DNA from: Siphonodentalium dalli
Taxonomy: Eukaryota; Mollusca; Scaphopoda; Gadilida; Siphonodentaliidae
Direction of reading: 5' to 3'
Assembly (NCBI GenBank): GCA_032622095.1
Contig: CP136061.1
Span: 137,353,587 to 137,417,586, forward strand
DNA length: 64,000 nt
Position numbers and translations under genes: made by a program. Shown piece after piece: positions 11,930 to 24,906 of the stretch; the stretch's first letter is position 1, and each line of letters begins with the position of its first letter. The notes under the pieces were generated by a model that worked only from the letters and a program-made list of their open reading frames with translations, did no database searches and had not been told where the DNA came from.

Positions 11930-13015
11930 ATAGACCAGAATATTCTCGAGAAGACGTTTCAAGAATTACTATAGAGGGAAATAATTATGTCCATGGACTC
12001 GTCCCTATTTCACCTGGTGACCTTATTTGAATAAATTTGAATCCCAGTCACAGAATGACCATCTATCCACGCTACATATCAGCTAAATAAACCTGACAGT
12101 TCTTGCGAAGAAGTCACATTAAGAATTACATGGATGGAAATAGTTTAGAATTTGAACAAATCCATCTGGAATTAATGACTCCCAAGCACCTTCAATTGTG
12201 ACCAGTTCTGGAATTCCTGGGAATGTCTATAAAACTGTTAGATACGATCAGATATAGAATGATGGCCTTGTATGTCAACAGGAAAAGCAGAATGATATGA
12301 TATTATTATTTTCCAGTCCAAGAGAGATTAACATTGTCATAAATTTGGCTACATATTGTATTTGACCAGTGGTGAGAAAAGCGGTGAAGGACAAGGGGCA
12401 CAACTTTCAGAAGGGTGTCCCTCCACAAATGTAATTATGGATTTGCACAAGAGTCAGACAAAGGCAAGGGGAATGTAAATTATGCATTTGTACAGGAATC
12501 AGACCAAGACAAGGGTGCTCTCCATGTTCTGTCATCCCTGTTTTGATATGGATCCAAGTCACCCAAGGAACTTAATTCCATGCCAAATAAAAGCTAAATA
12601 TGATAGCCCATTTTCAACACACCTGAACTCAAGTCACACTATAAAGGAACCAACCACACCAAATATAACCCCACTGCCGTTCTGGAGAAGAAGACATTTT
12701 AAGAATTACTATGGAGGGAACTAGTTATGTCCCTGGGTCCGCCCTATTTGAAATATGCTTGATGGTTCTTGAGAAGATGTTTTAAGAATTACTATAAAAA
12801 GAAATGCAATGTCCCTGGCTTGGTCCCCATTTGACATTGTGCCCTCATTTGAACAAATATGAATCCGAGTTACCTGGGGACTATCCGCGCCAAATATATC
12901 ACCCCATTCGGTCTTGCGCTTCTGGAGAAGAAGACAATTGTCAACGGGCGGACGGACGAACGACGGACGAGGAGTGATGACTATATATACCTCCACCAGA
13001 GACTAAAAAGTGCAT
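11930..13015 (+). repeat. Decayed 'agaattactatggaggga' repeat with gacggacg tail
   Basis: The block contains several copies of a module (agaattactatggaggga, then ttatgtccctgg, then catttgaacaaa, then cacaccaaatat). It ends in 'cggacggacgaacgacgg' and 'accagagactaaaaagtgca'. The same module and tail recur at 55050-56075, so this is a dispersed family with a fixed 3' end. The open frames here look non-coding. Confidence 0.55.
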
Positions 13016-13979
13016 TTCAACCAAACATTTGAGGGGGTGTTGTATACATATAGTTGTAATGGAAGTGAATATATTAACGAACCAAAGTCGGAAGCTTTGG
13101 GTCGTACATAGACTATATATGATTTTGTGACGTCACCAATTATTATCTAATACGACACTGCTGTTTTGAATTTGTGCGACCACTTTTGTCGCACAGTATA
13201 TCGGTGGGCTTAAAGCAATAATGTCGTAATCGGAAAATCGTGTTACTGTGTCTTTCGATTACTGGTATTGCAAATGAGAATTATGAATTTTGAATTACAA
13301 TGTAAGTTCATTCGAAGCGGTAGTAACGGGTAGTTTACCTTTTATTGAGAAAATAAGACACAATAAATAACGACCATATAGTAACTACAGTCTACAGACA
13401 CCATGTGGTGTGAGTGAAAGGTGATCGAAATTCGTGATGTGAAATATAATAAGATTGACATCACAAATTTACCTATATATATATATCTATACTGTGCGAA
13501 GGTGGGCCTTTAATGTACATCATATGGTACTGTACGGTACTGTGCGGAACGAAATAACATATATTTGATATGGAATTAATTGTTATCATGAGACTATATA
13601 GTACATACATGCATGTGATAATCCATAACTGTCATACTATTTTCTTGAATCGAAGGGAAACACATAATTATGAACAAAGCAGAAAATACATTCACGCAGA
13701 TTCAGGCGAACTCAGTCAATGGGGAAAGTTACACGATGACCTTGTTCGTCGTCGAGTTTTGTTGAAATCGACACGGTGACACCGTATGAATGAAATGAAC
13801 AGCTATGAAATGGACACGCTACTCCATATAGTATCTCAGCCGCAGCACTCACCCAGCGTCAATAAATATATTGCTTAAATTCAGTAAAAATGTTCTCGTT
13901 CCCCTCTCGACAAGGTATAACTAAAAAAAAATCACCACGACCTACCCCCCCCCCCCGATAAGAAACTAACAATTAACTT
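13016..13979. other. Intergenic stretch, no gene seen
   Basis: AT-rich sequence with a short (TA)n run near 13475 and a run of C near 13945. No supported exon or element boundary. Confidence 0.45.
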
Positions 13980-14264
13980 AACGCCCCCGGTGTATACTGT
14001 TCTACAGATTTTAGAAAGCTGTGGTTCGCTGGGCATTTTATAAATAGATAATGGGTTTTTCCGGTTGTGACAATTCGCAGTAGGTTGCTATTTGCGGACT
14101 ATTTGCGGATGTCCCCGAATTCGCGGAGCTTCCCTAAAATTGTCGAAATATGTTGATTTTAATTAGGGAACGGGTGCGTATATGTCAACTGATACGTATT
14201 TTAAACAAATAACGCCACGATCATCATAATAGTTGTTAGTTCTATCAATCATATCATAATCATC

Positions 14265-14291
14265 GATCATCATCATCATCATCATCATCAT
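14265..14291. repeat. (ATC)n microsatellite
   Basis: Eight to nine uninterrupted 'atc' units, preceded by diverged ones. Confidence 0.8.
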
Positions 14292-14485
14292 AATACGGAA
14301 CAAGTCTTGCGACTTTTCGTCCTAATAACATTATTTGCAATGCTTGTTTACAAATATATGTATCGTCATTCGATATTTACTTGTGAGTCACTTGAACATA
14401 TTACTTGTCGTCGAACCAGCTGGTCGAACTCGTATTTTATATAATAGAAGAATGAGTCTATGTAACTATGTTTTGAACTGATCGA

Positions 14486-14990
14486 GTGTTGGAGCCTCAA
14501 CAGTCTGTCAGAGAGTTCCAGCTATTTACCACCCTCTGCGTGAAGAAATATTTTCCTATGGCCTTGTTAACAATGGGCATCTGTAGCTTTTTATTATGTC
14601 CTCTTGTTCTTCCTGGTGAATGTCTTTCTAATAGGTCACAGGCATTGATATTGCATGTAATGACCATTCAACAGTTTATATACCTCGATTATATCTTCTC
14701 TAAATATTCTATATTTTAAAGACATCAGATTGAGTCTTATCATTCGGTCTCAGTAGCATAGAGTTTTGATTTGACGAACTAGTTTCGTTGCTTTTCTTTT
14801 TATTTCTCTAACACAATGCTTTGATATTTGTGATGTGGACTCCATGCAGAGTTACAGTATTCGATGATAGGTCTGACCATGCTTATGTAGAGCGATAAGA
14901 AAGTGTCGATGTCCAAGTTCGTGAAAGTTCTGTTGCCTATGCCGATGATTTGAGAAGCTTTATTGTTTTAGGATATTGTAGGAAGGCTAA
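14486..14990 (-). pseudogene. Non-LTR retrotransposon ORF2, C-terminal remnant
   Basis: Read on the minus strand from 14990 downward, three frames together give pieces typical of the segment after the reverse transcriptase active site in Jockey/CR1/L2-type ORF2: NKASQIIGIGNRTFTNLDID, then LSLYISMVRPIIEYCNSAWS, then FREDIIEVYKLLNGHYMQYQ, then KKLQMP and IGKYFFTQRVVNSWNSL. The MVRPxIEYCN..W and FF..RVV..WN motifs are characteristic of this region. Stops and frameshifts interrupt it, and the catalytic palm domain is absent. It is not functional. Confidence 0.7.
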
Positions 14991-15589
14991 TCTGGCCGTG
15001 CCAACTTGAGCTATAGCGATGGGATTTCTCGCAGAACAAACACATTTCGGATTTTCGTGGGGTGTGTATTCGTTGGGTGTCTTATAGTTGCAGTATGTAA
15101 CTATTATGACCGTGTTAATTGCTTTCGATATTTAGGTATGAACAATGGCTGGGCCATGCACTCTTGGCGGGAACACAATGCCTCCGATTTTTTATCCGAA
15201 TTTAGAAGATTTCTGGTGTGGTGAATGAGAAACCTGCAGTAATAAGCCGTGGTTTTTTGTAATACTTTGAAGGATTAGTTATTTTAACGGAATTCTGAGG
15301 CGGTGCATTCATGTAACCAATATATTTTATATTATAATTTATATTTATGGCTAATAATATGATCTTGATGGCGTTACCATTTCTGATTATGGTTTTATTG
15401 TTACGCCACACCGTGGTGTTGCTTGGTACGCAGATTTTCATATTCTGTGGTCGATCGATAATCCACTGGGCGACTGTATTATTATGGTTATTTCGTACTG
15501 AGTATAAATCGTACCGATAGAGTCACGATAGTACAACAAAGATTAGCACATGTGTTTACGTCACCGGTGTACTTGTGGGGGCATGTTTC

Positions 15590-16345
15590 TATTATGAAGG
15601 TTCGCTATCCCGAAGGTCCGCTATTCCGAAGGTTCTCTATTCCGAAGGTTTTTTTTATTTTTAGGTTAATTCTATATTCTAAAGTATTGAGACTAATTTG
15701 AGAGGGTTCATTATCACAAAGATTCTTTTTATGGAGTGTGCGCTCACATCCGAACTGATCCTGCGCGCATACCGATACAGATACAGGAGGAAATAACTTA
15801 GAACATTAAATCTGATTTTGTTTTGTTTTCGCGGGTTTTCTTGAGATTTAATGTCATTACGTGGGCCCATACTTTTGAATTCTTGGCATATAATATGAAT
15901 GTTGTGGTATATTGTGGACCCTCCCGCATTGGGACATGACACAGGTACAGTTGACTTAAGTGATGTTCTGTGTGGGCTCCAATTTGGAGTTCAATATTTT
16001 AAGGGCCAAATTTAGGATTTTATGGGCCCATACCTTTGAACTCTGGGCATATAATATGAATATTGGGGGCATGTCTCTATTCCGAAGGTTCACTATCCAG
16101 AATGTCCACTATTCCGAAATTTCTCTGAATGTTCGCTATTCCGAAGGTTCACCAATCAGAAGGTTCGTTATTCCGAAGGTTCTGTATTCCGAAGGTTTTT
16201 GTTATTTTAAGGTTAATTCTATATTCTAAAGTATTGGGAGGGTTCATTATCACGAAGATTCTTTTTATGAAGGAAATAACTTAAAACATTAAATGTGATT
16301 TTGTTTTGTTTTCGCGGGTTTTCTTGAGTTTAATGTCATTACGTA
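15590..16345. repeat. 'ccgaaggttcgctatt' minisatellite within a direct duplication
   Basis: Clusters of a roughly 16-base unit (ccgaaggttc plus a tattc variant) occur at 15598-15650 and 16078-16200. Both clusters are followed by the same downstream block (ggttaattctatattctaaa, then ttcattatcac, then gattctttttatg, then 'ttttcgcgggttttcttgag'). The whole stretch is therefore an imperfect direct duplication about 0.5 kb apart. Confidence 0.6.
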
Positions 16346-17714
16346 TGACTTTATTTTTCATTAAATATTCACGCCAAGCAGCCCACACAATTGCTATGTT
16401 TCCATGCGATTTAATGTCATTACGTGTGACCTAATATCTCAATAATCTGAGGCAAGAGTACGCCTGCTAAAGGCGAATTATAACAGTGGGGCTATAACGC
16501 TCAATGAATACTGGGAACTATAACAAACTGCGCAGCAGAATATCGCTGATTAAACGAGTATGAGATGAGCCTAACTGCAATTGTGACTTTGTTTAAAGGC
16601 CCACTTAATTTTCGAGTCATTCATTTTTGTTATAGTATATACGGTTTTAATAACAATTTATGCCATAAAATTTGAATAAATTACTATAATTCATCACCAT
16701 TTGAAACGCAGAATCCTTCTATCTCCTAGTTTGAAACACCTTTAAAATACCGCGACAGTCGTGCGTCGTATATCTAGCAATTAGCAACTAACATTTCCTC
16801 TTCGGCTTTCCATAGATTTCAACGTAATTTGATACTTATGGGTATTTGTGTCCGGGAAGTGTTTTGGACGGGTCAAATCGTGAGCCCGACCTGACCTTGA
16901 CCTTTAAAACTGTCAATGTAAGGTCAATTTGGGTAAAACGGACAAATTTCGGCGAAATTTGATACCTATGGATACTTTTGTCGGGGGAGTGTTTTGGACG
17001 GGTCAAATCATGACTCCGACCTTACCTTGTTTATACATGAATCGCATTGTGTGAATCACACATCCCCGCCTGTGTGGAATGGATGATATTCGCCATTGCT
17101 TGGCGGCTTTCAACGGCCTGTATTGTGTTATCCAGCACCATGGCTGAATGGGCTACCGTGCGGTCTTGTGGACCGGAACATCAACATCTAATTGTTATGC
17201 ACCCAATACTATGTGAATCCGCTATAATGCAAAAGGTGCAGACGGACGGACGTGCGAAGTACTTCCGTTTCGAGAAATACTGCACCACGATACCTCCGGA
17301 AACCGGGACACAACAACATCAACAACAACAACGCATGAATAAGTAGAGTAAACAAACAAGATAGGTTGTCGACCTTTTGTATTTGTGTGGCGTGGGAGTT
17401 CACCCTTAAAGACAACTTGACCGTAAATTAAAATAGAAAACATTGAACTAAGTGGGTCATCCGCGTCGTAAACATCCGTGTCGTATGTGTGTACTCATAA
17501 TAGGACACCATATCGTGTTTACATGTTGAACATCTTATTGTTATCTGCATGGTGTCAAGTATTCTAATATTTGTGTTTCTATGATGAATTGATTCGTCAC
17601 ATACCCCATGAATGCACGTGCTCATTGACCACAACAAGATAATGTAAAGTAAATAACAAACATGAACATATAGTCAGTGAGACAATTCTCTAAAATTTAA
17701 GAATCTTAGTTCGG
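16346..17714. other. Intergenic DNA with a Helitron-like internal fragment
   Basis: Positions 16800-17030 carry two copies of a module (ttcgataaatttgatacct-like lead, then gtgttttggacgggtcaaat, then gacctgaccttgacctt) also present inside the Helitron at 49885-50469. No 5' TC or 3' CTAG end was found here, so this is a fragment. The rest shows no gene. Confidence 0.4.
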
Positions 17715-18610
17715 GCCTTCTGAAAGCGGACCGCACCCGACGACATCTCTCCCAGGGGTCCGAGCGAGATGGGCATGCGCTAGCTATCGTGCAAAAATGA
17801 CCTGTATGTATCAAATTCCAATCCCCAAGTCGATAGCTCGAGCGGAAAAGGCACTATATATTAAACCCTAACTTGCGGCTGGTTAATCCAAAAAGGCACC
17901 GGCCCTAGCTGCATGACAACACAAAGGGACATCATATCGTACAGCGAATACCCGTCTGCATCCACGGGCGAGACGGACAAGTCGCTCACTGCAGCGGAAG
18001 TGAATATGGGGGTCGTACTAAAAGCCGATCGCACTCGGCCGCACCCGACTGCACCTCCACCAGGAACCCGAGCGAGATGGGGCATGCACTATCGTGCAGA
18101 ATATACCTATGTGTATAGTAAAGTTCCAATCCCCAAGTCGATAGCTTGAGCGGAAACGACACTGTTAACTCCTAACTTGCGGCACTTTCGTCAGGTACGC
18201 AAAATAAAAAAGGCACCGACGGCACCTCCCTGGCTGCCTGACAACGGATATCATATCATGCAGCGAACACCCCTGCGTCCTTGGGCGATCGGGCAAGTCG
18301 CTAGCAGTAGCGGAAGTGAATATATTAACCAACAACTTGAAGCTACTGTCGAATTTGTTATGATTGTAAGCAAAACTTAACGCCGATAACAACACCCGCC
18401 GACCGCACCGCCACCAAGGGACCGAACGAGATAGCTAGGGCATGCATTATCTTGCAGAATAGACCAGTATGTACCGAAGGTCCAATCCACAAGTCGATAA
18501 CTTGAGTGGAAACGGCACTAACTTGCGGCTCTTCCGTCAGGTACGCAAAATTCAAAAAGGCATGGACCGCACATCCCCTAGCTGCCTGACCACAGAAATA
18601 AAAGGGACAT
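17715..18610. repeat. Tandem array, about 310-355 bp unit, roughly three copies
   Basis: The word 'ccaatccccaagtcgatag' recurs near 17817, 18127 and (one base changed) 18481. Each is followed by a 'ctaacttgcggc' block and an 'aaaggcac' word, and preceded by 'ccgagcgagatggg' and a 'catgcactatcgtgcag' word. The unit is unusually GC-rich for the window. Its open frames on both strands vary between copies, with no sign of conserved coding. Confidence 0.65.
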
Positions 18611-19129
18611 CACATTTTGGCAATATGCGTTTCATTTGATGGTATCATGAAAATCATCCGACTATAGCGGGTTTTATATGAATGTTTGGTGCTATAAGCG
18701 GTATAACATTTGACTTGTATCTATAAGGGAATTAAACTTTTGAATGATTTAGACATTAAATTACAAACAACTGAAGACGCAAAGCAGTCAGTCTGGAACT
18801 ATATAGCCAACTGGCAGATAGACTGGAGGATATTTTTGTATGACATAGATTAAACTTTTAAAGTTAATTTAATGCACCCCATCATGCCGATCCGACATCA
18901 CTGGTACATTATTGCACCATATTATAATGGTGTGTGCCAATGAACAGATACAACTAAAACACTACATGTGCATCCATACGCCACACCAATATGCGGTCGA
19001 CGATTGCCATAGCGTCCAGTTCATGACTGGCTTACCACTTTAACCCGCTCGACACCCATCTCTCTTCGATGCTCTCGCTCTCCCCCGACATCTCTCATGC
19101 TGTTATCTTTCATCTCGTTTATCATTTTG
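18611..19129. other. Intergenic stretch, no gene seen
   Basis: AT-rich sequence without a supported feature. Confidence 0.4.
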
Positions 19130-19665
19130 TTAACGCCACCGGTGTATACTCTTCTACAAAATTAAAAAAATATGTGGTCCTATGGGCATTTTATAAATAT
19201 ATAATTGTTTTTCCCAGTTATTTTGGGACGCGTTAAAGTTGTACTGCGACCCCGAGTCCGGTAAAAGCTGCAGTTGGAATGTCCAAGTTCGTGAAAGTTC
19301 TATTGACTATGCCGATGATTTGAGAAGCTTTATTGTTATAGGATATTGTAGAAAGGCTAATCTGACCATGTCAAAATGAGCTATAGCGATGGGATATCTC
19401 GCAGGACAACACATTTCGGGTTTTCGTGGGGTGTGTATTCTCTGGATGTCTTATAGTTGCAGTATGTAACTATTATGACCGCGTTAATTGCGTTCGATGT
19501 TTAGGTATGAACAATGGCTGGGCCATGCACACTTGAAGATTTTATGGCGGGAACACAATTTTTGATCCGCATTTAGAAGCTTTCTGGTTTGGTGAATGAA
19601 AAACCTGCAGTAATAAGCCTTAGGTTTTTGTAATAATTTGAAGGATTTGTTGTTTTAACGGAATT
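19130..19665 (-). mobile_element. Decayed LINE-derived repeat, copy 2 (internally deleted)
   Basis: The stretch matches 13980-14070 and 14906-15297 at high identity (shared words: ggtgtatact, atgtccaagttcgtgaaag, gccgatgatttgagaagctt, gaacaatggctgggccatgc). The ORF2 remnant between the blocks in copy 1 is missing. Confidence 0.6.
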
Positions 19666-19984
19666 CTGATTTATATTTATGGCTAAATAATATGATCTTG
19701 GGGGCGTTACCATTTCTTACTATGGTTTATTTGTATTATATTGTATAATAATATTGGGGCTCTCCCCGAGTGGTGTGATATCATACGACATCGATTCCAG
19801 TGCGAAATATATTAAACTAAGAGTGTTCCACGGTGAAGTTGTAATAATCAGACCTCAACGCACTGGAACTATACGCTTGTCGCGTTATTAATAAATTGAT
19901 GCTTAGTGAGGACTTTTTGACAACTAGCCACTATAACAAACCTCTTACTTTTCATAACTATACCAGCAGTTTAATATATAAATG

Positions 19985-20110
19985 GTATCACCCCCCCCCC
20001 CCCCCTCCCCCCTGAATCCTGAATACGAGTTAATTTGGGGGGGGGGGGGAATCATGAATACGAGTTAATTTTGGGGGGTGAATCCTGAATACATGTTAAG
20101 AAATAATACA
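19985..20110. repeat. Poly-C / poly-G runs with duplicated 'gaatacgagttaatt'
   Basis: A C-run of about 18 bases is followed by a G-run of about 13 and a further G-run. Copies of 'gaatacgagttaatt' stand between them. A related G-rich word occurs near 20980-21050. Confidence 0.6.
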
Positions 20111-20379
20111 TAGAAGTTACATAGACACATTATGATGCCGGTCGCGTTATGAGGCCGTTGTGATACCATTAATGATACTTTATGACCAGGGACGTGGCTA
20201 GAGGGTTTCCGTTGGGGGGTGTCCACCTTGGGAAATTCCAACTGCACCCCCCTCCTTGAGTCAGAATCAGACCGAACACAAGTTTTGCATAATTCCATTT
20301 GCACCCCCCCCCCTCCTTGCACCTCAGTGTTTAGGCCTAATATCCTATATCTTCATAAACCATGATTCTATATTCCCGG

Positions 20380-20830
20380 TATGAGAAAATTCAGATATTT
20401 TAACCTGAAACATTGCATAAATCCTAACATCTAGTGGTCTAACTCCATACACATGCACACGGCTACGGACAAGAGACCACGACACACCGAGCTGACCATC
20501 GTTGTTCGGCCGGTGTGAGAAAAGTTTGAAATTTGAACAAGAAAATCGCAAATCCTAGCATCCAGACTGGCCTCAACTAAAGCTTTCCTATAGTGTTGGA
20601 AATTTCAAACCTCATACTCCCCTTCAGGTTGGAAAATTCTCCAACTGATGACCACAAGTTTGACCAAATGTAGTAAAATATTGTTAAACTTATTAGCATT
20701 TTTGTATTGGCCACAGGGGAGAGACAATGACACACCGGGCCGACCATGGTTCGGCCCGGTGTGCGAAAATTTTGTAATCTGAACAAGAAAATCGCAAAAT
20801 CCTAGCATCTAGACTGGCGTCAAGCATTTT
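20380..20830. repeat. Tandem duplication, about 240-bp unit
   Basis: 'gaacaagaaaatcgcaaa' followed by 'tcctagcat' and 'agactggc' occurs near 20537 and 20779. Each is preceded by 'acacaccg', a 'gaccat' word and 'cggtgtg' followed by 'gaaaa'. A more diverged third copy begins near 20380. No coding signal. Confidence 0.55.
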
Positions 20831-21399
20831 TAGCATGTTTATGATGGCACGGTGGTCGAATATGCCCAAGAAGCTATTATACCCACCCATTCACACAGAT
20901 AACTAGCACAAAATATTACTTTGCGCCATCAAAACCTGCGTCCAAGATGTTTTGCTTGAACCCGAATACCAGTTAATTCGGGGGGTATGAATCCCGCGTA
21001 CGGCTTCAAAACACCCTGAATCCCGCGTACCGAAAGGGGGGGGGGGTGATACCCTCTATATAAGGCTGAACATTTTCCAGCCAAAATTGAGTCCCTATCG
21101 TCGTCTTAGCTTTAGAACTCACATGATACCACGACACGAGACCTCTAACGATACACTCCGAAGATTGCTACCAGATGCACGTCTTGAACGCTGAATAGAT
21201 GATTTAGAGTCGCCTACTAACCAGTAGTTTCTTCCTTGATCGTCAAACCACAACACGAAGTCCTAATCTACACATTTTTGGATTTCATCTACATCCATGA
21301 AATAGCTAGCTGAAGTATGTTTTATCTGTTATAAATATTGTTAGTGCATTCATCCAGGAGAGGACTTTGGATTATGTGTTGGCGAAAGTGCAGCTCGAC

Positions 21400-21830
21400 A
21401 CCATTTGATGGGTGGGCTCTCTGCTTATAACATCGTTGTAGAGGGCTACTAAACAACATAGAAACCAGACACACCCCCCCTGGGCGATAGGGGATTGCAT
21501 GGGTGTCGCCCACGTGCTGTTGGATTCATATGTAACTCCTTGTGGACATTTGTTTTATTTCAGTGTATTTATTTCTCAATGCACATTGATGTGGTAGCAT
21601 GGCACCATTTTGCTACCTCTTGCAGTTATTCTGTATGCATATATACATATGGTTTTCTTTCAAAAACTTTTATTTCACATTCATATAGGTTTAACAATTT
21701 GAATAGTCTTATGAGAGGGGCCTATGGTTTATGTTTTGGGAGTATATGACACCATTTGATAGGTGAGTACTCTGCTTATAACATTTCTGTAGAGGGCTAC
21801 TAAAACACCGAACACAGACACCCTTAGCCA
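21400..21830. repeat. Direct repeat pair around 'gacaccatttgat'
   Basis: Positions 21398-21475 and 21748-21828 share gacaccatttgat, then ctctgcttataacat, then tgtagagggctactaaa and acagacaccc, about 350 bp apart. Confidence 0.55.
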
Positions 21831-21898
21831 TATGGGATTACACACGTGTAGCTCTCGTGTGGTTGCATTCTTAACTCATTTTCTTTAATATTCTTTAA

Positions 21899-22290
21899 CC
21901 CTTTACCCAACAGAACGACCCTGTGCCAATGCATTCTCTTATATATGCGAGTCGACCATAGGTCGCCTCGCATATATAAGAGAATGCATTGGCTTAACAC
22001 ATTAAAAATTATAAAATTGTTAAAGAATGTAAGAAAAAATGGTAAAAAGTGTTAAAAAAAGGTTTTTTTTAGGCCAATGCATTCTCTTATATATGCGAGG
22101 CGACCTATGGTCGACTCGCATATATAAGAGAATGCATTGGCACAGGGCATAACTGTAACTATCACAATGTGGTCAAGGAGCCGGTTCCAATGATATCCAT
22201 ATTTGTATGGTTCTATTGAGACAGACCGAAGATATTTTAGGCTGTTGAAGCTTTATTTGGCCGGTTTTGGCCGTTTTGTTGGGTAAAGGG
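21899..22290 (-). mobile_element. TTAA-flanked MITE family A, copy 2 (reverse orientation)
   Basis: The same element as 9001-9371, inverted. Tips are CCCTTTACCCAACA and TGTTGGGTAAAGGG, with TTAA at 21895-21898 and 22291-22294. Both internal hairpins are retained. The flanking unique sequence differs from copy 1, confirming independent insertion. Confidence 0.85.
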
Positions 22291-22573
22291 TTAATGTATG
22301 CACATGATCTATCACACTTTCATTCATCATATAGCTTAGTGCCAATGTTATGACTCTTCATTCTTAAATGATTACACCGGTGTATTTTTTCTCAGTCAGT
22401 ATCAACGCTAATCCACCGAGTACGTTGCCAAAAAGATTGTGTGATCGGCAGCCCGTAACTGAAGTTATGGAGATTCATGCGATTGAATATTACATTATGG
22501 ATTATGCAGTCTGACTGGTTAATCTTCCGTCATGTGACGTCACATAAGGGACTACAAGCGACATACATTGTCT

Positions 22574-22750
22574 CCCATATAAAAAAAACCCGGGGTACAT
22601 ACCCCGGTATACCTGGGTATACCGTGGTTTACCAGGGTTGTACCCTGGTATATTCCCAGTTGTACCATGGTACAACCCTGTCTGTCCACGGGTACAACCA
22701 TGGTTGTACCCCTACAACCATGGTTGTACCCCGGTACAATCTTGACACAA
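22574..22750. repeat. Palindromic GGTATACC/GGTTGTACC array, left end
   Basis: Repeated self-complementary words (ccccggtatacctgggtata, accatggttgtacc, ggtacaaccctg) follow the CCCATATAAAAAAAACC tip and end near 'caatcttgacacaaagca'. Confidence 0.75.
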
Positions 22751-23048
22751 AGCATAAAGTTACAAATTATTGGCTAATCAGCCTATGTGAAGATTTTTGA
22801 GGGACCTTCTAACTACATGACATAGTGCGAAGGTGAAAACCTCACAATACTTCAGGGGTTGCAGATTTTTTTTGCACCTTGGTATACCCCGGTGTGATAC
22901 ATCACTTTTATGGAAATGGTGTTCAAGCTGCTGGAGAGACAATTCTGAGCGATAGCTCTGTTTAGAACGGTCAGGTTTTTCAGACTACCCTCTCCCCTAT
23001 ACATATATCGCACCACAATGCCATGTTCTTTGATCCAAGTAGTATGTG

Positions 23049-23190
23049 ACATAATTTCCCATATTAAAAAAAGCCTGGGGTACATACCCCGGTATACCCG
23101 GGTATACCATGGTGTACCCCGGTAGCCTTGCCTATCCTCAGATACAACCCTGGTTGTACCCAGGTACAATCTTGACACAAAGCATTGAGT
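23049..23190. repeat. Second GGTATACC module, same orientation
   Basis: It begins CCCATATTAAAAAAAGCC and carries the same order of words as 22574-22750, with the same 3' flank 'caatcttgacacaaagca'. It is thus a shorter direct copy. Confidence 0.75.
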
Positions 23191-23761
23191 TACACATGTT
23201 TGATGTTTAAATTCAGGGCATATAATACTGACCACCTGTGTATGGGAAGGTACAGTGGAAAATTCTACAACACAGCTGCCTCTTTATACGGCCTGCTTAT
23301 ACTGGGGTCAGTATTCTATTGCCAATGCGATGCTACAGGTGGTATCAATTTCAACAATCCACATACTTTGCAATTTTATTGTATCACTGCTGATAAGGCT
23401 ACTCTGTCTGCCATTTAGCATTGGGTAGAGAGGAAGAGAGAGAGAGTTGCATTGATTAAATTTAATTAGACCAACATGTCTGGAATCTCAAATCTGTGTT
23501 AGTGTCATGCTGGAACACCATTCATTTGATGTTTTTGTGGCTATGTGAGAGTTTCTGATCACCATTTTTTTCTGAATTCCGATGAAAAACACAAGTTGTT
23601 GTAAGAAATGTTATATTGTGTACAGGACATTAAAATTCTGTGTGAGATATCTTGAAGAATTCAACATTGACGTCATCGACCACGGGTGAATTTATGAAAC
23701 TGGTTATATAGAATTCTAACACATCTACTAATGTACATGTACAACATTCATCAACCGGCAG

Positions 23762-23845
23762 TGTCAGCACTCAAGAACACACAGCAGTGCAGCATCTGTT
23801 GAATCGCCAACAGTGTCCGACCCATCTTCCAGTGAATCTTTTAAT
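23762..23845 (+). CDS. Weak candidate exon 1 of a two-exon model
   Basis: An 84-base segment is bounded by a CAG acceptor-like site and a textbook GTGAGT donor at 23846. All three frames are nearly open, so coding is not proved. If joined to 25542-25719 in the frame that keeps the second exon open, it reads through without a stop (including HLLNRQQCPTHLPVN). I offer this only as a splice-site-based guess. Confidence 0.2.
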
Positions 23846-24166
23846 GTGAGTTTGCTTCTAATATTTTGTTAAAAAATTATTTATATCAAATTTTACACGA
23901 AAAATAAAGATTTGTCGCAGTCACGGATGGCATAATTTTCGGTTCCCACTCATACTAGTGTTACACCTTTTAATTCCCACCTATCACTCAAATTTAACAC
24001 TTTCTTATGTAAATAAAAGCCAATTACTGTAACGTTTTTGGCTTTTGTTTCCATAACAAAGCGTACTAACTTGACAATAACATACTATTTATGCGATATT
24101 TATGATTGTTATAAGAAAAAAATTTGTATTTAATATAACATTCTTTCTGTTTATGTTGGTGTTTAA

Positions 24167-24646
24167 AGGTACTCAACCCGTAAAGAGGGTCCCCATCTCA
24201 ACAGATTCCAACAACAACAATCCGATCAGAGGGTCCTATAATACTATTTCTTTGGCTTTGGGGGTAAAAAATATTTGATTCGAGTCGAGGAACCCATCAA
24301 ACAAAGCTCAGAGTTATTAGATATTGATTTTTGAAAATTCTTATGTTCTCGAGATGAGTACCAATAACTGCCGTCAATTTGGTAACCTGCTCGAGATATT
24401 ACGCCAAAATTCTATTCAAACAGACAAGGATGGATAACTCTATAATCAAGTGGGTAAAAATAAAGAATTTTTGACATTCTTCTGGGCCAGAAAGAATTCC
24501 CGATAATGAAAAATAATAGATTTCTAAAATCGATATCTAACAAATCTGAGCTTTGATGGGTGACTTCCTCGACTCGAATCAAATATTTTTGACCCACGAA
24601 GCCATTGAAATAGTAATTGAGAGGAGTTTTATCGGGTTGAGTACCT
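24167..24646. mobile_element. TTAA-flanked fold-back MITE family D, copy 1
   Basis: The tips AGGTACTCAACCC and GGGTTGAGTACCT are flanked by TTAA at 24163-24166 and 24647-24650. Arms of about 180 bp share ttgattcgagtcgagga, gctcagag and gatattgatttt with their complements. Kolobok-like by tip and target. Confidence 0.8.
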
Positions 24647-24906
24647 TTAATTACGGATGTGAAAAGTTTAACAGTAATGCCCACCGCTAACACTTACTGC
24701 ATGAGCATTTAAATCACGATGAATCCTGAATTTAAAGCAATTAAAAGCAAAATTTCAAACAGAAATGTCACATTCACAACAGTAAGCACCTTAATAAGAA
24801 ATCACAGCAATTTGTGTGAATGCCATTCTATTAGACTTGTGCTTAATAATGTTGAACCATAATGAATCAACCAAGCAAGCATTGGTTCAATCACAACTTA
24901 GGGTTA

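Larger units (their letters stand above)
13980..15297 (-). mobile_element. Decayed LINE-derived repeat, copy 1 (minus strand)
   Basis: Blocks at 13980-14070 and 14906-15297 recur in the same order and orientation at 19130-19225 and 19278-19665. In this copy they enclose the remains of a non-LTR ORF2 3' region (14486-14990, minus strand). The two copies differ by a deletion of about 0.8 kb in the second. Confidence 0.5.
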
